Positions 17,404 through 26,493 of a DNA stretch of 64,000 bases are shown one piece after another. The position numbers were made by a program, and so were the translations under genes. Position 1 is the stretch's first letter; every line of letters starts with the position of its first letter. Source of the stretch: Lutibacter sp. (GTDB lineage Bacteria > Bacteroidota > Bacteroidia > Flavobacteriales > Flavobacteriaceae); the NCBI RefSeq assembly GCF_021647475.1, contig NZ_JAKIUR010000011.1:1-64000 (forward strand), written 5' to 3'. Below the pieces are notes generated by a model. It searched no databases. It was not told the origin of the DNA and saw only the letters and a list, made by a program, of their open reading frames with translations.

Positions 17404-17411
17404 TATATTTG
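17404..17411 (+). promoter_or_regulatory. -7 box upstream of the methyltransferase operon
   Basis: TATATTTG, an exact TAnnTTTG match, lies 20 bp before the ATG of the 157-aa gene. No convincing -33 element at the usual distance. Confidence 0.5.
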
Positions 17412-17430
17412 TTAAAACATTATTAAATAA

Positions 17431-17904
17431 ATGGCTTCACAAAAACTATATATAAGTAAAGTTTTACCTCATTTAAAAAATTTCAAAACTTGTGAAATAT
17501 ACAAGTATGAAATTAAAAAAATAGAACAAAAATTAGCAGAGTCTCTAAATAAAAAAAACATGTATGAGGTTTTGGATATACCCGATTTTAGATATGTAAA
17601 AAATTCAAAATTATTGCCTGAAATAATTAAGTTAGCCGTAAAAAAATTAAAACTAGTTGAAAAAGAAAAACCTATAGAAATAAAAAATACTGACATTATA
17701 GAAATTGACAATGCGGAATATCAATTAGTTACTTTTAGTAGTGGAGAAATCCCAAAAATCAAATTTAAAAATAGAAATCTTATAATTTTTATGTATCAAC
17801 CAGATTTTAATAAAATTTTTTATTGTGGTAAATTGTATTTAGATAAAGTTACTAATGAAGAAAATATTAGTGAATTTATAAATTTTGAAATTTTAGAAAT
17901 ATGA
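17431..17904 (+). CDS. Unknown 157-aa protein coupled to the DNA methyltransferase
   Basis: I do not recognise this protein. It is Lys- and Ile-rich, soluble, with a basic N-terminal helical half (YEIKKIEQKLAESLNKKN) and a C-terminal beta-rich half (EYQLVTFSSGEIPKIKFKNRNLIIF, KIFYCGKLYLDKV). There is no signal peptide or membrane segment, and no helix-turn-helix typical of restriction controller proteins. It overlaps the methyltransferase start by 4 nt (ATGA), so the two are translationally coupled. It is probably an accessory of the former restriction-modification system; the exact role cannot be inferred. Confidence 0.75.
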   Translation: MASQKLYISKVLPHLKNFKTCEIYKYEIKKIEQKLAESLNKKNMYEVLDIPDFRYVKNSKLLPEIIKLAVKKLKLVEKEKPIEIKNTDIIEIDNAEYQLVTFSSGEIPKIKFKNRNLIIFMYQPDFNKIFYCGKLYLDKVTNEENISEFINFEILEI

Positions 17905-19151
17905 TAGATTTTAATAATAATACCTTAAAAAACTATTCTTTTATAGACTTATTTGCTGGTATTGGAGGATTTCATTATGCATTAAATTCTTTTGGAGCTA
18001 ATTGTATTTTTGCTTCCGAAATTGATAAAAAAGCATCTGAAACGTATTATTTAAATCATAAGTTATTTCCCAAAGGCGATATTACAAAAATTGATGAGAC
18101 AGATATTCCAAAACATGATATTTTGTGTGGTGGTTTTCCTTGTCAAGCATTTTCTATATCTGGTAAACAAAAAGGTTTTGAAGACACAAGAGGTACATTA
18201 TTTTTTGATATTGCTAGAATTATAAATTTCCATAAGCCTAAAATTATTTTTTTAGAAAATGTAAAAAATTTTGTAAAACATGATAGTGGAAAAACATTAG
18301 ATATAGTAGTCAAAACCCTAGAAGAATTAAATTACACCATTTTTTATAAGGTTTTAAATACAAGTAAATTTGGTTTGCCACAAAATAGGGAAAGAGTTTA
18401 TATTGTTGGTTTTAATAATAATAACTTTCAAAACATTGACTTTAAATTCCCAAATCCTAATATAATATCTTGTTTAGAAGAAGTATTAGAAAAAGAACCT
18501 ATAGATGGTAAAATAATAAACAGAGAAGACATTTCATTTTATAAGGAAATAAAGTTATTGAGAAATATATTTAGCGAAATAGAACTTCCTAATAAACCCA
18601 TACAAATAGGTAAAGTTAATAAAGGTGGACAAGGAGAGAGAATTTATCATCCAAAAGGACACGCAATTACTTTATCTGCTTATGGTGGCGGTGTTGGCTC
18701 TAAAACTGGACTTTATAAAATCGGTAATATAATAAGAAAATTATCACCAAGGGAATGTGCTAGAATTCAAGGATTCCCTGAAAAATTTATCTTTCCTAAA
18801 AGCATTACTGAAGCCCAAAAACAGTTTGGGAATAGTGTATCAATTAACACTCTGCAATTTATACTAAAGGAAATATCTGAAACAATATTAAAAAATGACA
18901 AACAAACAAAAACTAGGCTCACAAACAGCGAAGAATGGATTCAAAAACGAGAAAGATATAGTCCGAAATTCCTATGCAAAGAAAAGGTGGTGATGGAGGT
19001 AGAAAAACTGCACAAATGCTTCAATTTAAAATTAATCCAGCTGAATTATTTAATGAATAAAATACTACACTCAACAATAACTAAAAAGAAATTAAGTAAA
19101 ATAAGCATCGGAAAAGTACGATTGGTAAATCGTACTTTTCCGATGCTTTAA
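17901..19151 (+). CDS. C5-cytosine DNA methyltransferase, probable GCGC specificity (M.HinP1I-like)
   Basis: All key C5-methyltransferase motifs are present: I (FIDLFAGIGGFHYAL), IV (GGFPCQAFS, catalytic Cys81), VI (LENV, 119-121), VIII (QNRERVY, 161-167), IX (RECARIQGFP) and X (FGNSVSINT). GCGC is inferred only from the HinP1I-like endonuclease remnant that follows. The conserved protein ends near residue 333. The remaining 80 or so residues are the restriction-gene remnant read in another frame plus read-through into the downstream hairpin, so the C-terminus is an artefact of a deletion. The enzyme core should be functional. Confidence 0.92.
   Translation: MIDFNNNTLKNYSFIDLFAGIGGFHYALNSFGANCIFASEIDKKASETYYLNHKLFPKGDITKIDETDIPKHDILCGGFPCQAFSISGKQKGFEDTRGTLFFDIARIINFHKPKIIFLENVKNFVKHDSGKTLDIVVKTLEELNYTIFYKVLNTSKFGLPQNRERVYIVGFNNNNFQNIDFKFPNPNIISCLEEVLEKEPIDGKIINREDISFYKEIKLLRNIFSEIELPNKPIQIGKVNKGGQGERIYHPKGHAITLSAYGGGVGSKTGLYKIGNIIRKLSPRECARIQGFPEKFIFPKSITEAQKQFGNSVSINTLQFILKEISETILKNDKQTKTRLTNSEEWIQKRERYSPKFLCKEKVVMEVEKLHKCFNLKLIQLNYLMNKILHSTITKKKLSKISIGKVRLVNRTFPML
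18895..19060 (+). pseudogene. Remnant of a HinP1I-like type II restriction endonuclease gene
   Basis: From the ATG at 18895 the frame encodes MTNKQKL then GSQTAKNGFKNEKD, closely matching the start of HinP1I as I know it, and soon hits TGA (18991-18993). In another frame, 18974-19060 encodes MQRKGGDGGRKTAQ then MLQFKINPAELFNE and a stop, matching the HinP1I C-terminus. The two ends of a gene of about 250 codons are joined near 18965-18973, with some 195-200 codons missing and the frame shifted. The catalytic region is gone, so the enzyme is dead. Confidence 0.85.
19103..19148. terminator. Strong 20-bp hairpin terminator
   Basis: Arms AAGCATCGGAAAAGTACGAT and its exact complement enclose a 6-nt loop. 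It lies between the methyltransferase locus and convergent eno. The methyltransferase frame now reads through it, which supports an earlier natural stop. Confidence 0.88.
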
Positions 19152-19176
19152 ACTACTATTTTCAAAGTAATTATCG

Positions 19177-20460
19177 TTATTTAGCATTCTTAAATGCATT
19201 TATTCCCGCAAAAACTGATGTTTTGCCAAGTTCATTTTCAATTCTCATAAGTTGATTAAATTTTTCTATGCGTTCTCCTCGGCAACCACTACCTGTTTTT
19301 AAATGTCCTGCGTTAATACCTACCGTTAAATCTGAAATAAAGCTATCTATGGTTTCTCCACTTCTATGAGAAACAAAACAATTATATGAATTTTTATATG
19401 CAAGTTCTATGGTTTCTAATGTTTCCGTTACCGTACCTATTTGATTCAGTTTAATAAGAATAGAATTTGCAACACCATTATCAATGCCTTTTTCTAAAAT
19501 AGATTTATTTGTACAGAACAAATCATCACCAACAATCTCAGTTTTTTTTCCAAGTACTTCTGTTAAATTTTTCCAACCTTCCCAATCATTTTCAGCTAAA
19601 CCGTCTTCTAACAATACAATAGGATATTGTTTTATCCAACTTTCCCAAAGTTTTACCATATCATCACTAGAAACTAATTTTTGTGAGCTTTTGAAAAACT
19701 TATATTTGCCATTCTCCCACATTTCACTTGAAGCTGGATCAATACAAATACTAACATCTTTTCCTGGAGCGTATCCTGCTTTATGTATTCCTTCTAAAAT
19801 CATTTCAACTGCCTGTTCGTTAGATTTTAAATTGGGGGCAAAACCACCTTCATCACCAACACCTGTACTAAATCCTTTTGATTTTAAAACAGCCTTTAAT
19901 GAGTGAAAAACTTCCTCACCCATACGAATAGATTCTTTAAATGATGGAGCATTGTGCGGTGCAATCATAAACTCTTGAAAATCAACCGTATTATCTGCAT
20001 GCATGCCTCCATTTATAACATTCATACAAGGAACAGGTAAAATATGAGCATCGCTTCCTCCCAAATAATGATATAATGGTATGTTTGCACTTATTGCTTG
20101 AGCACGAGCATATGCCATAGAAACTCCTAAAATCGCATTGGCACCAAGTTTTGATTTATTACTGGTTCCATCCATTTCTATCAAAAAATAATCAAGATCT
20201 CGTTGGTTGGAAAAATATTTTCCCTGAATTTCATTAGCTATAACATTATTTACATTTGCCACTGCTTTTAAAACTCCTTTTCCTCCATAACGTTTCATAT
20301 CTCCATCTCTTAATTCGGTGGCTTCACGCTCACCTGTAGAGGCTCCGCTTGGCACCATAGCACGTGATTTTGTTCCGTCTTCTAACGTTAAATTAACTTC
20401 AACAGTTGGGTTTCCTCTTGAATCTAGGATTTCAATTGCTTCAACTTTTTGTATTTTCAT
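19177..20460 (-). CDS. eno: Enolase
   Basis: A 427-aa glycolytic enzyme interconverting 2-phosphoglycerate and phosphoenolpyruvate. Landmarks include ILDSRGNPTVEV at the N-terminus, SGASTGEREA, the catalytic loop GDEGGFAPNL, metal-ligand segments (ICIDPASSE, LLEDGLAENDW, VGDDLFCTN), the Lys segment ILIKLNQIGT and SHRSGETID. Full length and intact. Monocistronic here. Confidence 0.97.
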   Translation of the reverse strand: MKIQKVEAIEILDSRGNPTVEVNLTLEDGTKSRAMVPSGASTGEREATELRDGDMKRYGGKGVLKAVANVNNVIANEIQGKYFSNQRDLDYFLIEMDGTSNKSKLGANAILGVSMAYARAQAISANIPLYHYLGGSDAHILPVPCMNVINGGMHADNTVDFQEFMIAPHNAPSFKESIRMGEEVFHSLKAVLKSKGFSTGVGDEGGFAPNLKSNEQAVEMILEGIHKAGYAPGKDVSICIDPASSEMWENGKYKFFKSSQKLVSSDDMVKLWESWIKQYPIVLLEDGLAENDWEGWKNLTEVLGKKTEIVGDDLFCTNKSILEKGIDNGVANSILIKLNQIGTVTETLETIELAYKNSYNCFVSHRSGETIDSFISDLTVGINAGHLKTGSGCRGERIEKFNQLMRIENELGKTSVFAGINAFKNAK

Positions 20461-20566
20461 AATGTATATTTTTTGAAATTATTATTTTATTAAAGTTAAG
20501 TTTTTATATTTAATTATTTATGTTAAAAATAAGCTAATTTATTTGGTAACACATGCTCAATTACAG

Positions 20567-20599
20567 AAAACGGCTACTATAAAAATAGCAACCGTTTTT
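20567..20599. terminator. Imperfect hairpin after the efflux operon
   Basis: AAAACGG and CCGTTTT arms close a longer mismatched stem between eno and the last gene of the efflux operon. It could end the minus-strand efflux transcript. Confidence 0.45.
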
Positions 20600-20675
20600 A
20601 CACTTCATTTACGCAAAGTTGCATCAAAATTAGAGCAAACCAAAACCTGTAAATCTATTACTGAGCTATAGCTAA

Positions 20676-21038
20676 TTATATATCTTCAAATAACTGTTCT
20701 GCATTACCCAAAATTCTAGAGGATTCTGCATAACGTACAATTTTATAGGTTTCAATTAATTTTTCTTTGGTAATATTTTGCTTTTTAGCTTTATTAAGCA
20801 TTGCTTTTATACAAGTTTTGCTTCCTGTTGCTAAGGCAACTCCTAAATAAATTAGTGTTCTAGTTTCATTTTCTAAAGCACCGTTTTCTGGCATTGCGAA
20901 CATATTACTTCTAATTTGTTCATAAACCATTTCTGGCATTTTTTTACTTGCCAATTTTACCACATTTGGTAATTCTCCATTCATAGATCCTTTCATTTTT
21001 GTAAGGATTTGTTCTATAGTTGGCTTTTGTGTTTTCAT
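20676..21038 (-). CDS. Carboxymuconolactone decarboxylase (AhpD-like) family protein
   Basis: A 120-aa all-helical protein with the CMD-family core (ENETRTLIYLGVALATGSKTCIKAMLNKAKKQNITKEKL). AhpD-type enzymes have CxxC with a nearby His. Here only one Cys (SKTCIKAML) is in that region, so thiol peroxidase activity is doubtful. It is one base after the RND pump gene on the same strand and is probably co-transcribed with the efflux system. Function unclear. Confidence 0.75.
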   Translation of the reverse strand: MKTQKPTIEQILTKMKGSMNGELPNVVKLASKKMPEMVYEQIRSNMFAMPENGALENETRTLIYLGVALATGSKTCIKAMLNKAKKQNITKEKLIETYKIVRYAESSRILGNAEQLFEDI

Positions 21039-21039
21039 T

Positions 21040-24000
21040 TTATTCTTTTATTTTTTTAACTTTTTCTTTATCAACGGAATAAGCATATATCGGAACATAT
21101 ATTAAAGTTAATAAAGTACCAATTAATAAACCACCAATAGCAACATCCGCTAACGGACTTAAACGTTCTAACCCCACAGCTTGTTCTAAAGCGATAGGAA
21201 TCATACCGGCAATGGTCCCAAAAGCAGTCATCATTACAGGACGGAAACGTACACGTACACTTTCTATGGCACTATCAAATGGACTTTCTCCACTTGCACG
21301 GTGATGTTGGTAAAAATCTATCAGCAATACGGCATTTTTAATAATAATACCAAATAGGAGTAGAATTCCTAACAAACTTGGCATACAACTTGGTTTGTGG
21401 AATAATAACATTCCCCAAGCAGCTCCAATTAATGATAATGGTAAAACCAAAATCATAATAAATGCCATTCTTACCGATTTATAAATAGCAATTAACACCA
21501 TTAATAAGATGATAATTCCTAATGCAATGGCTTTCATCATTCTATCAAAACTGTCATTTATAGTTTGTATATCTCCTTCTTGAGTTACTACAACACCATC
21601 TAAGTTTTTAACTTTACTTAAAGCAGCATCTGCATCATCTGTTAAATGTGTAACTGGCCGTTTGTCTCTGTATCCATTAATATCAACACTATACAACATT
21701 TTGTCTCGCTCAATTTTAGCATAAGTTAATTTTTTTGAAATTTTAGCTAAAGATTCTAATGGGATTTCACCAAATTTTGATTGAATTGGTAATAAGCGTA
21801 AAGTTTGTTCGTTTTGACTGAATTTTCCTTTTAAATACAAACGTACATATTGGGTATTCATAGATTGTAAATTTGCATTTAAACCAACCACCTGACCTTT
21901 AACCGGAATTTGCATGGCAATTTGATAAGGAGTTAAACCATAACTTAACGCTTTATTTTCATTAATATCTAGCACTATTTCACTTACATCTTTATCCCAA
22001 CTGGTAGAAACAGAAGTTAAACCTTTAACCGTTGCAATAGCTTCTTTAACTTGATGTGTTTTATCGGTTAAACCATCTACATAAGGAGATTTTAAGCGAA
22101 CATCTAATGGAGCTTTTACAGAAGATAAAGCCGTTGCTCCAAAATCAAATACATCATTACGTTTTAAGCCTTCTAATTCAGACAATTTATCTCGTAAAAT
22201 ATCTTCAATTTCCCACATAGTTAGATCTCTATGAAAACGATCTACGCAATTAAATGTGATAGTTGCTTCAGAAGGTAAATTTCCTGATCCTAAACTTAAT
22301 ACACCAGGTTCGGTACCAAAAGCAACAGAACTCCTATCTGCCCAATCTTGTTTGTTTACCCATGTTAAGAAAGGAGTTAATTTTTTTTCAGCACTATCTA
22401 CTGTTTCATTCGCACTAAATGAAATTTGTGCTTTTATAATACCCGTATCCATTGGTGGCATGGCATCTTTACCAATAGTTGGCATAATGCTTCCCATACT
22501 AATTAAAAGTAAAACAACTACGCCAAGCGTTAATGCTATTCTTCTTAAAACTTTTCGTTTACCATTAGAAAATTTTATAACATTTACATAAGGTTCAACC
22601 AATCTTCCAACTGAATTTTTATAAACACGATCAAACCATAATTCTACTTTGTTTTTTTTGAAACCGTTTTTATACAATACTTTTAGTAACTGAGGAATAA
22701 AAGTAATCGATATAAAAAAGGAAATAAAAAGTGCAATAATTAAGGTGAATATTAAGGGTTTAAATATTTTTTCAGGAAAACCACCTATAAACATTAAAGG
22801 AAATATAACGGCAATAGTTGAAATTGTTCCTGCAAAAACTGGAGCAATAACCTCTTTAGTACCTTTAATAATGGCAGTTTCTAAATCTTCGTGAAGTTCG
22901 TTAAGGTGCCGTTCCACATTTTCTAAAACTACCACAGCATCATCGGTCAACATTCCCAGAGCTAAAATAATAGCTGTATAAATTACAATATTTAATTCAC
23001 CACCTGTAAGCCAAATAACGGCCATAGTCGCAAAAAATACCATTGGAATAGATAAACCTGCAACAATAATTGCTCTAAAATTTCCTAAGAAAAACATTAC
23101 TACAATTAATGTAAAAATAATAGCATCACGCAGCGCATCTAACATATTAGAATTTGCTAATTCAATAAGATCACGTTGTGTATCTGCAATTTCAAAATTA
23201 ATATTTGGGTATTTAGCAGCTAGTTTTACCATTTCTGCTCGTGCAGCTTTACTAACATCTAACACACTTCCTCCTGGAGCACGTTGTACTGCTAAAGCAA
23301 TTGCTTGTTTGGCATTACCTATATAACCACTAGTTCGTTTTTTAAAGCCCCATTTTACATCGGCTACATCTTTTAAACTTACATTTGGTAGAATATTAAT
23401 ATTTTTTATTCTCTCTACTTCATTTTTTTCACCATAAAAAGTGATGGTATAAAAACTATTATCTCCTTTTACAAAACCAATTGGAATGTCTTTGTCTAAA
23501 GCTTGAATTGCTTTTGATATTGTTTCAAAATTTACGTTATAACGTTTTGCTTTAAACGGATCTATCTCAATATTTATAGCACTTTGAAACCCTCCAAAAA
23601 CTTCAACATTTCCAATTTTTTGGTTACTTAATAAATAAGGTTTAATAAAACTATCCGCAATTTTTCGAATTTCAGCATTGCTAATATTATCATTTTTTGG
23701 GGATAAAGAGATTACATCTACTGGTAATGTAAAATCACCAACCGTATAAATAGCTGGATTTACATTAGCAGGTAATTTACCTTTAGCTATTGACAGTGCA
23801 TTGGCTACATCAACTGCAGCAGCATTTAGATCTTTTTTATAATCGAATTCCGCTTTTACAATTGAAAAGTTAGCTACGTTTACAGAACTAACATTAGTTA
23901 CCAATCCTAATCTAGAAATTTCTTGTTCAATAGGTTTTGATACCGTGTTGGCTGCAACTTGTGCAGTTGCGCCTGGTACGCCAGTAATTACAATTACTTG

Positions 24001-24123
24001 TGGCGGATTTGCATCTGGAAATAAGTTCTTAGGTAAAGTTACCAAAGCAATAATACCCATAATAAAGAAACCTGCTATAATAGCATAAAGTGTGTATGGG
24101 CGTTTATAAAAATATTCGAACAT
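21040..24123 (-). CDS. RND-family efflux pump inner-membrane subunit (AcrB-like)
   Basis: A 1027-aa, 12-helix RND transporter with two large periplasmic loops. The helix-4 proton-relay motif is GMLTDDAVVVLENVERHL, and the N-terminal start FYKRPYTLYAIIAGFFIMGIIALVTLPKNLFPD is typical. No CzcA/CusA metal signature was noticed, so it is probably an HAE-type exporter of organic compounds. It is in one operon with MFP, TolC and TetR genes, preceding the CMD-family gene. Confidence 0.92.
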   Translation of the reverse strand: MFEYFYKRPYTLYAIIAGFFIMGIIALVTLPKNLFPDANPPQVIVITGVPGATAQVAANTVSKPIEQEISRLGLVTNVSSVNVANFSIVKAEFDYKKDLNAAAVDVANALSIAKGKLPANVNPAIYTVGDFTLPVDVISLSPKNDNISNAEIRKIADSFIKPYLLSNQKIGNVEVFGGFQSAINIEIDPFKAKRYNVNFETISKAIQALDKDIPIGFVKGDNSFYTITFYGEKNEVERIKNINILPNVSLKDVADVKWGFKKRTSGYIGNAKQAIALAVQRAPGGSVLDVSKAARAEMVKLAAKYPNINFEIADTQRDLIELANSNMLDALRDAIIFTLIVVMFFLGNFRAIIVAGLSIPMVFFATMAVIWLTGGELNIVIYTAIILALGMLTDDAVVVLENVERHLNELHEDLETAIIKGTKEVIAPVFAGTISTIAVIFPLMFIGGFPEKIFKPLIFTLIIALFISFFISITFIPQLLKVLYKNGFKKNKVELWFDRVYKNSVGRLVEPYVNVIKFSNGKRKVLRRIALTLGVVVLLLISMGSIMPTIGKDAMPPMDTGIIKAQISFSANETVDSAEKKLTPFLTWVNKQDWADRSSVAFGTEPGVLSLGSGNLPSEATITFNCVDRFHRDLTMWEIEDILRDKLSELEGLKRNDVFDFGATALSSVKAPLDVRLKSPYVDGLTDKTHQVKEAIATVKGLTSVSTSWDKDVSEIVLDINENKALSYGLTPYQIAMQIPVKGQVVGLNANLQSMNTQYVRLYLKGKFSQNEQTLRLLPIQSKFGEIPLESLAKISKKLTYAKIERDKMLYSVDINGYRDKRPVTHLTDDADAALSKVKNLDGVVVTQEGDIQTINDSFDRMMKAIALGIIILLMVLIAIYKSVRMAFIMILVLPLSLIGAAWGMLLFHKPSCMPSLLGILLLFGIIIKNAVLLIDFYQHHRASGESPFDSAIESVRVRFRPVMMTAFGTIAGMIPIALEQAVGLERLSPLADVAIGGLLIGTLLTLIYVPIYAYSVDKEKVKKIKE

Positions 24124-24126
24124 GGC

Positions 24127-25185
24127 TTAGTTGTTTTTGACTATTAAATTTGAACCACCTAACAATTTTAATAAAATATCTTGTTTGGCAATAATTAATT
24201 CTTTTCCTGCAATATTTTGATTGCTAATTACAATGCCGTTTTCTCCTGTTTGAATAATAGCTACAGGTTCTGCCTTGGCTTTATTATTTTCTTTTAACAA
24301 TACAAAGCTTTTACCATTACGATTAAGTATTGCATCAAAAGGTAATTTTATACTAGTTCCTTTGAAAACAATTACGTTAACCTCTATTCTATCTCCTGTA
24401 ATAAATCCTTCAGCATCTACATACACTTTATATTCTTCTAAATTATTAAACGTACTATTTAAATCTACTGCTGGGTAATTTTTGTTATTGAAATTAACAC
24501 CATAAATGTTTAAATCCGTTGGAATTCTTAACAATAAATAGAACCCGTTTTTTGCACTTATATTTGCTACCGGATGACCCGGTAAACACATATCTCCTTT
24601 ATTTACTAAGGTTTTAGAAATAACACCATCAACAGGAGAAGTAATGGTTGCATAGGTTAAGGTGTTATTTATATCAATTTTATTTTGATGTAAAGACTCT
24701 AACTTAGCTTTCATAGCTTCAAGATTACTTTCTTCTGCTTGAAATTGTTCAATAGAAGCTCCTTTTATTGCTAATAATTCTTTTGTTCTTTTATGAGTTG
24801 CTTCTATATTTTTAAGTGCTGTTTCAGTTGCTTTAATTTGAGAATTTAAGCTAACAGCATTGGTTTGAATAGAAGTGTTATCTAATCGTGCAATTACTTC
24901 TCCTTTTTTAACTTTAGAGCCACTTGCTTTAATAAAATTAACACGTGCTGTAACTTTAGATGATAATTTTACATCTTTATCATTTTCAGTTTGTGCCAAA
25001 TAAGGAAGCGTAAGGGTTACTTCTTCTAATTTAGGTTTAATAGTAGATACTACAATACCATATTGTTTGGCAATTGGCATATTTGCTTCTTTTCTTTTTG
25101 CATTTACTACTGCAAAAATTGCTAAAATCACAATTACAACTATTGCAATTATTCCTATTGTTTTTTTGTTTTTTATCGTTTTCAT
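24127..25185 (-). CDS. Efflux periplasmic adaptor (membrane fusion protein)
   Basis: This 352-aa RND adaptor has one N-terminal membrane anchor (IGIIAIVVIVILAIFAVVNA), a split lipoyl/barrel-sandwich domain (VKLSSKVTARVNFIKASGSKVKKGEVIARLD ... ATITSPVDGVISKTLVNKGD), an alpha-helical hairpin between them, then beta-barrel and membrane-proximal domains. It joins the RND pump to the TolC-like channel. Its start overlaps the end of the TolC-like gene by 4 nt, and a 3-bp gap separates it from the pump gene. Confidence 0.92.
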   Translation of the reverse strand: MKTIKNKKTIGIIAIVVIVILAIFAVVNAKRKEANMPIAKQYGIVVSTIKPKLEEVTLTLPYLAQTENDKDVKLSSKVTARVNFIKASGSKVKKGEVIARLDNTSIQTNAVSLNSQIKATETALKNIEATHKRTKELLAIKGASIEQFQAEESNLEAMKAKLESLHQNKIDINNTLTYATITSPVDGVISKTLVNKGDMCLPGHPVANISAKNGFYLLLRIPTDLNIYGVNFNNKNYPAVDLNSTFNNLEEYKVYVDAEGFITGDRIEVNVIVFKGTSIKLPFDAILNRNGKSFVLLKENNKAKAEPVAIIQTGENGIVISNQNIAGKELIIAKQDILLKLLGGSNLIVKNN

Positions 25186-26480
25186 TTTACTAAGTTTTCA
25201 ATGTTATTACCGTAGATTACTGCTAATTTTACTAATGTTTGCCATTTTTCGGCTGCTGCTTTATACAATTTTGATTTTTCTAATACTAAATCGTCTTCAT
25301 ATTTCAAATAATCTTCAATAGCTATTCTTCCTGACTTATAACTCTCTTTTGCAATGTTTAAAATTTCTTCTTTATCTTTTATATTTTGTTGATACAATTT
25401 TTCTGATTTATACAACAATTGTAAACTATTTTCTAATTGATTAGCTTGAGATTTTAAGGTTAATTTTAATTTGTCAAATTCGTTTTTTGTTGCATTGTAG
25501 GTTATTTTACTTTTTTTAATTTGAGTGAGCTGATTTTTATTAAAAATAGGCATACTAACGACCAATCCAATGGTTGAAAAATCAGTGTTAATTGAAAGGT
25601 TATTATTGTAAGCATCGCCTGAACTATAAGTATAACTACCTCTAAGCATAATTGAAGGGAGTAATTTCTCTTTTTCAGCTCTATACGCCAATTTATCAGC
25701 GAGTATTTTTTGTTGCAGTGGTTCCAGTGATTTTATAACACTATTATCGATTGTATTTGTTTCAAGCATTTGAATAGGTTTGCTGACCCTAATTCCAGTA
25801 AGTGATTCAATAGCTGAAATAGCCTGTTCTCTATTGATTGCAATTTCATTTTTGGAAGCTTCTACCTGATTTACACCATTATTAATAATTAACAAACTTG
25901 ATCCTGGAGCCCTACCATTTTTAACTTTTAATTCAATTATTTCTTTTGTTTTTAAAAGTGACTGTTTTTTACTTTCTAAGGCTCTTGTTAGCCCATCTAA
26001 ATAGTTTAAATTAGCATTAGAACTAACAATAATAGCTTCGTTTTGTAATAGATTAATATGTTTTTTTGCTTTAGCTGATTTTTGCATGTGTTTTGCTTTG
26101 CTCGCCGTCGTATAAATAGATTTGATAAATACCGGCATTGAAATACTAACACCAACTTTAAAAATTTGATCACTAAAAGGTTGAGGGATTTCTTGATGCT
26201 GCACCATATATGAAGATCCATTTGGTGTAACAGGTAACAAAGCTGCCGGATCAGAGTAATTATCAAAACTACTATACGCTGTAATTGTTGGAAATAAGTT
26301 GCTATATGCTAATTGCTTACCTGTTTTTGCTTTTTCAAACGCTAACACATCACTTTTTGTTTGAGGATGCGTTTTTAAAGCATTAAATAAATCTTGAATA
26401 CTTTTTATTTCCTGTGCATTTGATGTAGCAGAAACTAAAAACAATAAGATTAATGCTAATATTAAAATTTTAGTTTTCAT
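25182..26480 (-). CDS. TolC-family outer-membrane efflux protein
   Basis: A 432-aa protein with a signal peptide (MKTKILILALILLFLVSATSNAQ) and two OEP repeats giving long coiled-coil helices, with characteristic segments such as SIQDLFNALKTHPQ and GLVVSMPIFNKNQLTQIKKSK. It forms the exit duct of the tripartite pump. It is the second gene of the operon, 13 bp after tetR. Confidence 0.92.
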   Translation of the reverse strand: MKTKILILALILLFLVSATSNAQEIKSIQDLFNALKTHPQTKSDVLAFEKAKTGKQLAYSNLFPTITAYSSFDNYSDPAALLPVTPNGSSYMVQHQEIPQPFSDQIFKVGVSISMPVFIKSIYTTASKAKHMQKSAKAKKHINLLQNEAIIVSSNANLNYLDGLTRALESKKQSLLKTKEIIELKVKNGRAPGSSLLIINNGVNQVEASKNEIAINREQAISAIESLTGIRVSKPIQMLETNTIDNSVIKSLEPLQQKILADKLAYRAEKEKLLPSIMLRGSYTYSSGDAYNNNLSINTDFSTIGLVVSMPIFNKNQLTQIKKSKITYNATKNEFDKLKLTLKSQANQLENSLQLLYKSEKLYQQNIKDKEEILNIAKESYKSGRIAIEDYLKYEDDLVLEKSKLYKAAAEKWQTLVKLAVIYGNNIENLVK

Positions 26481-26493
26481 TATTATAGTTATT

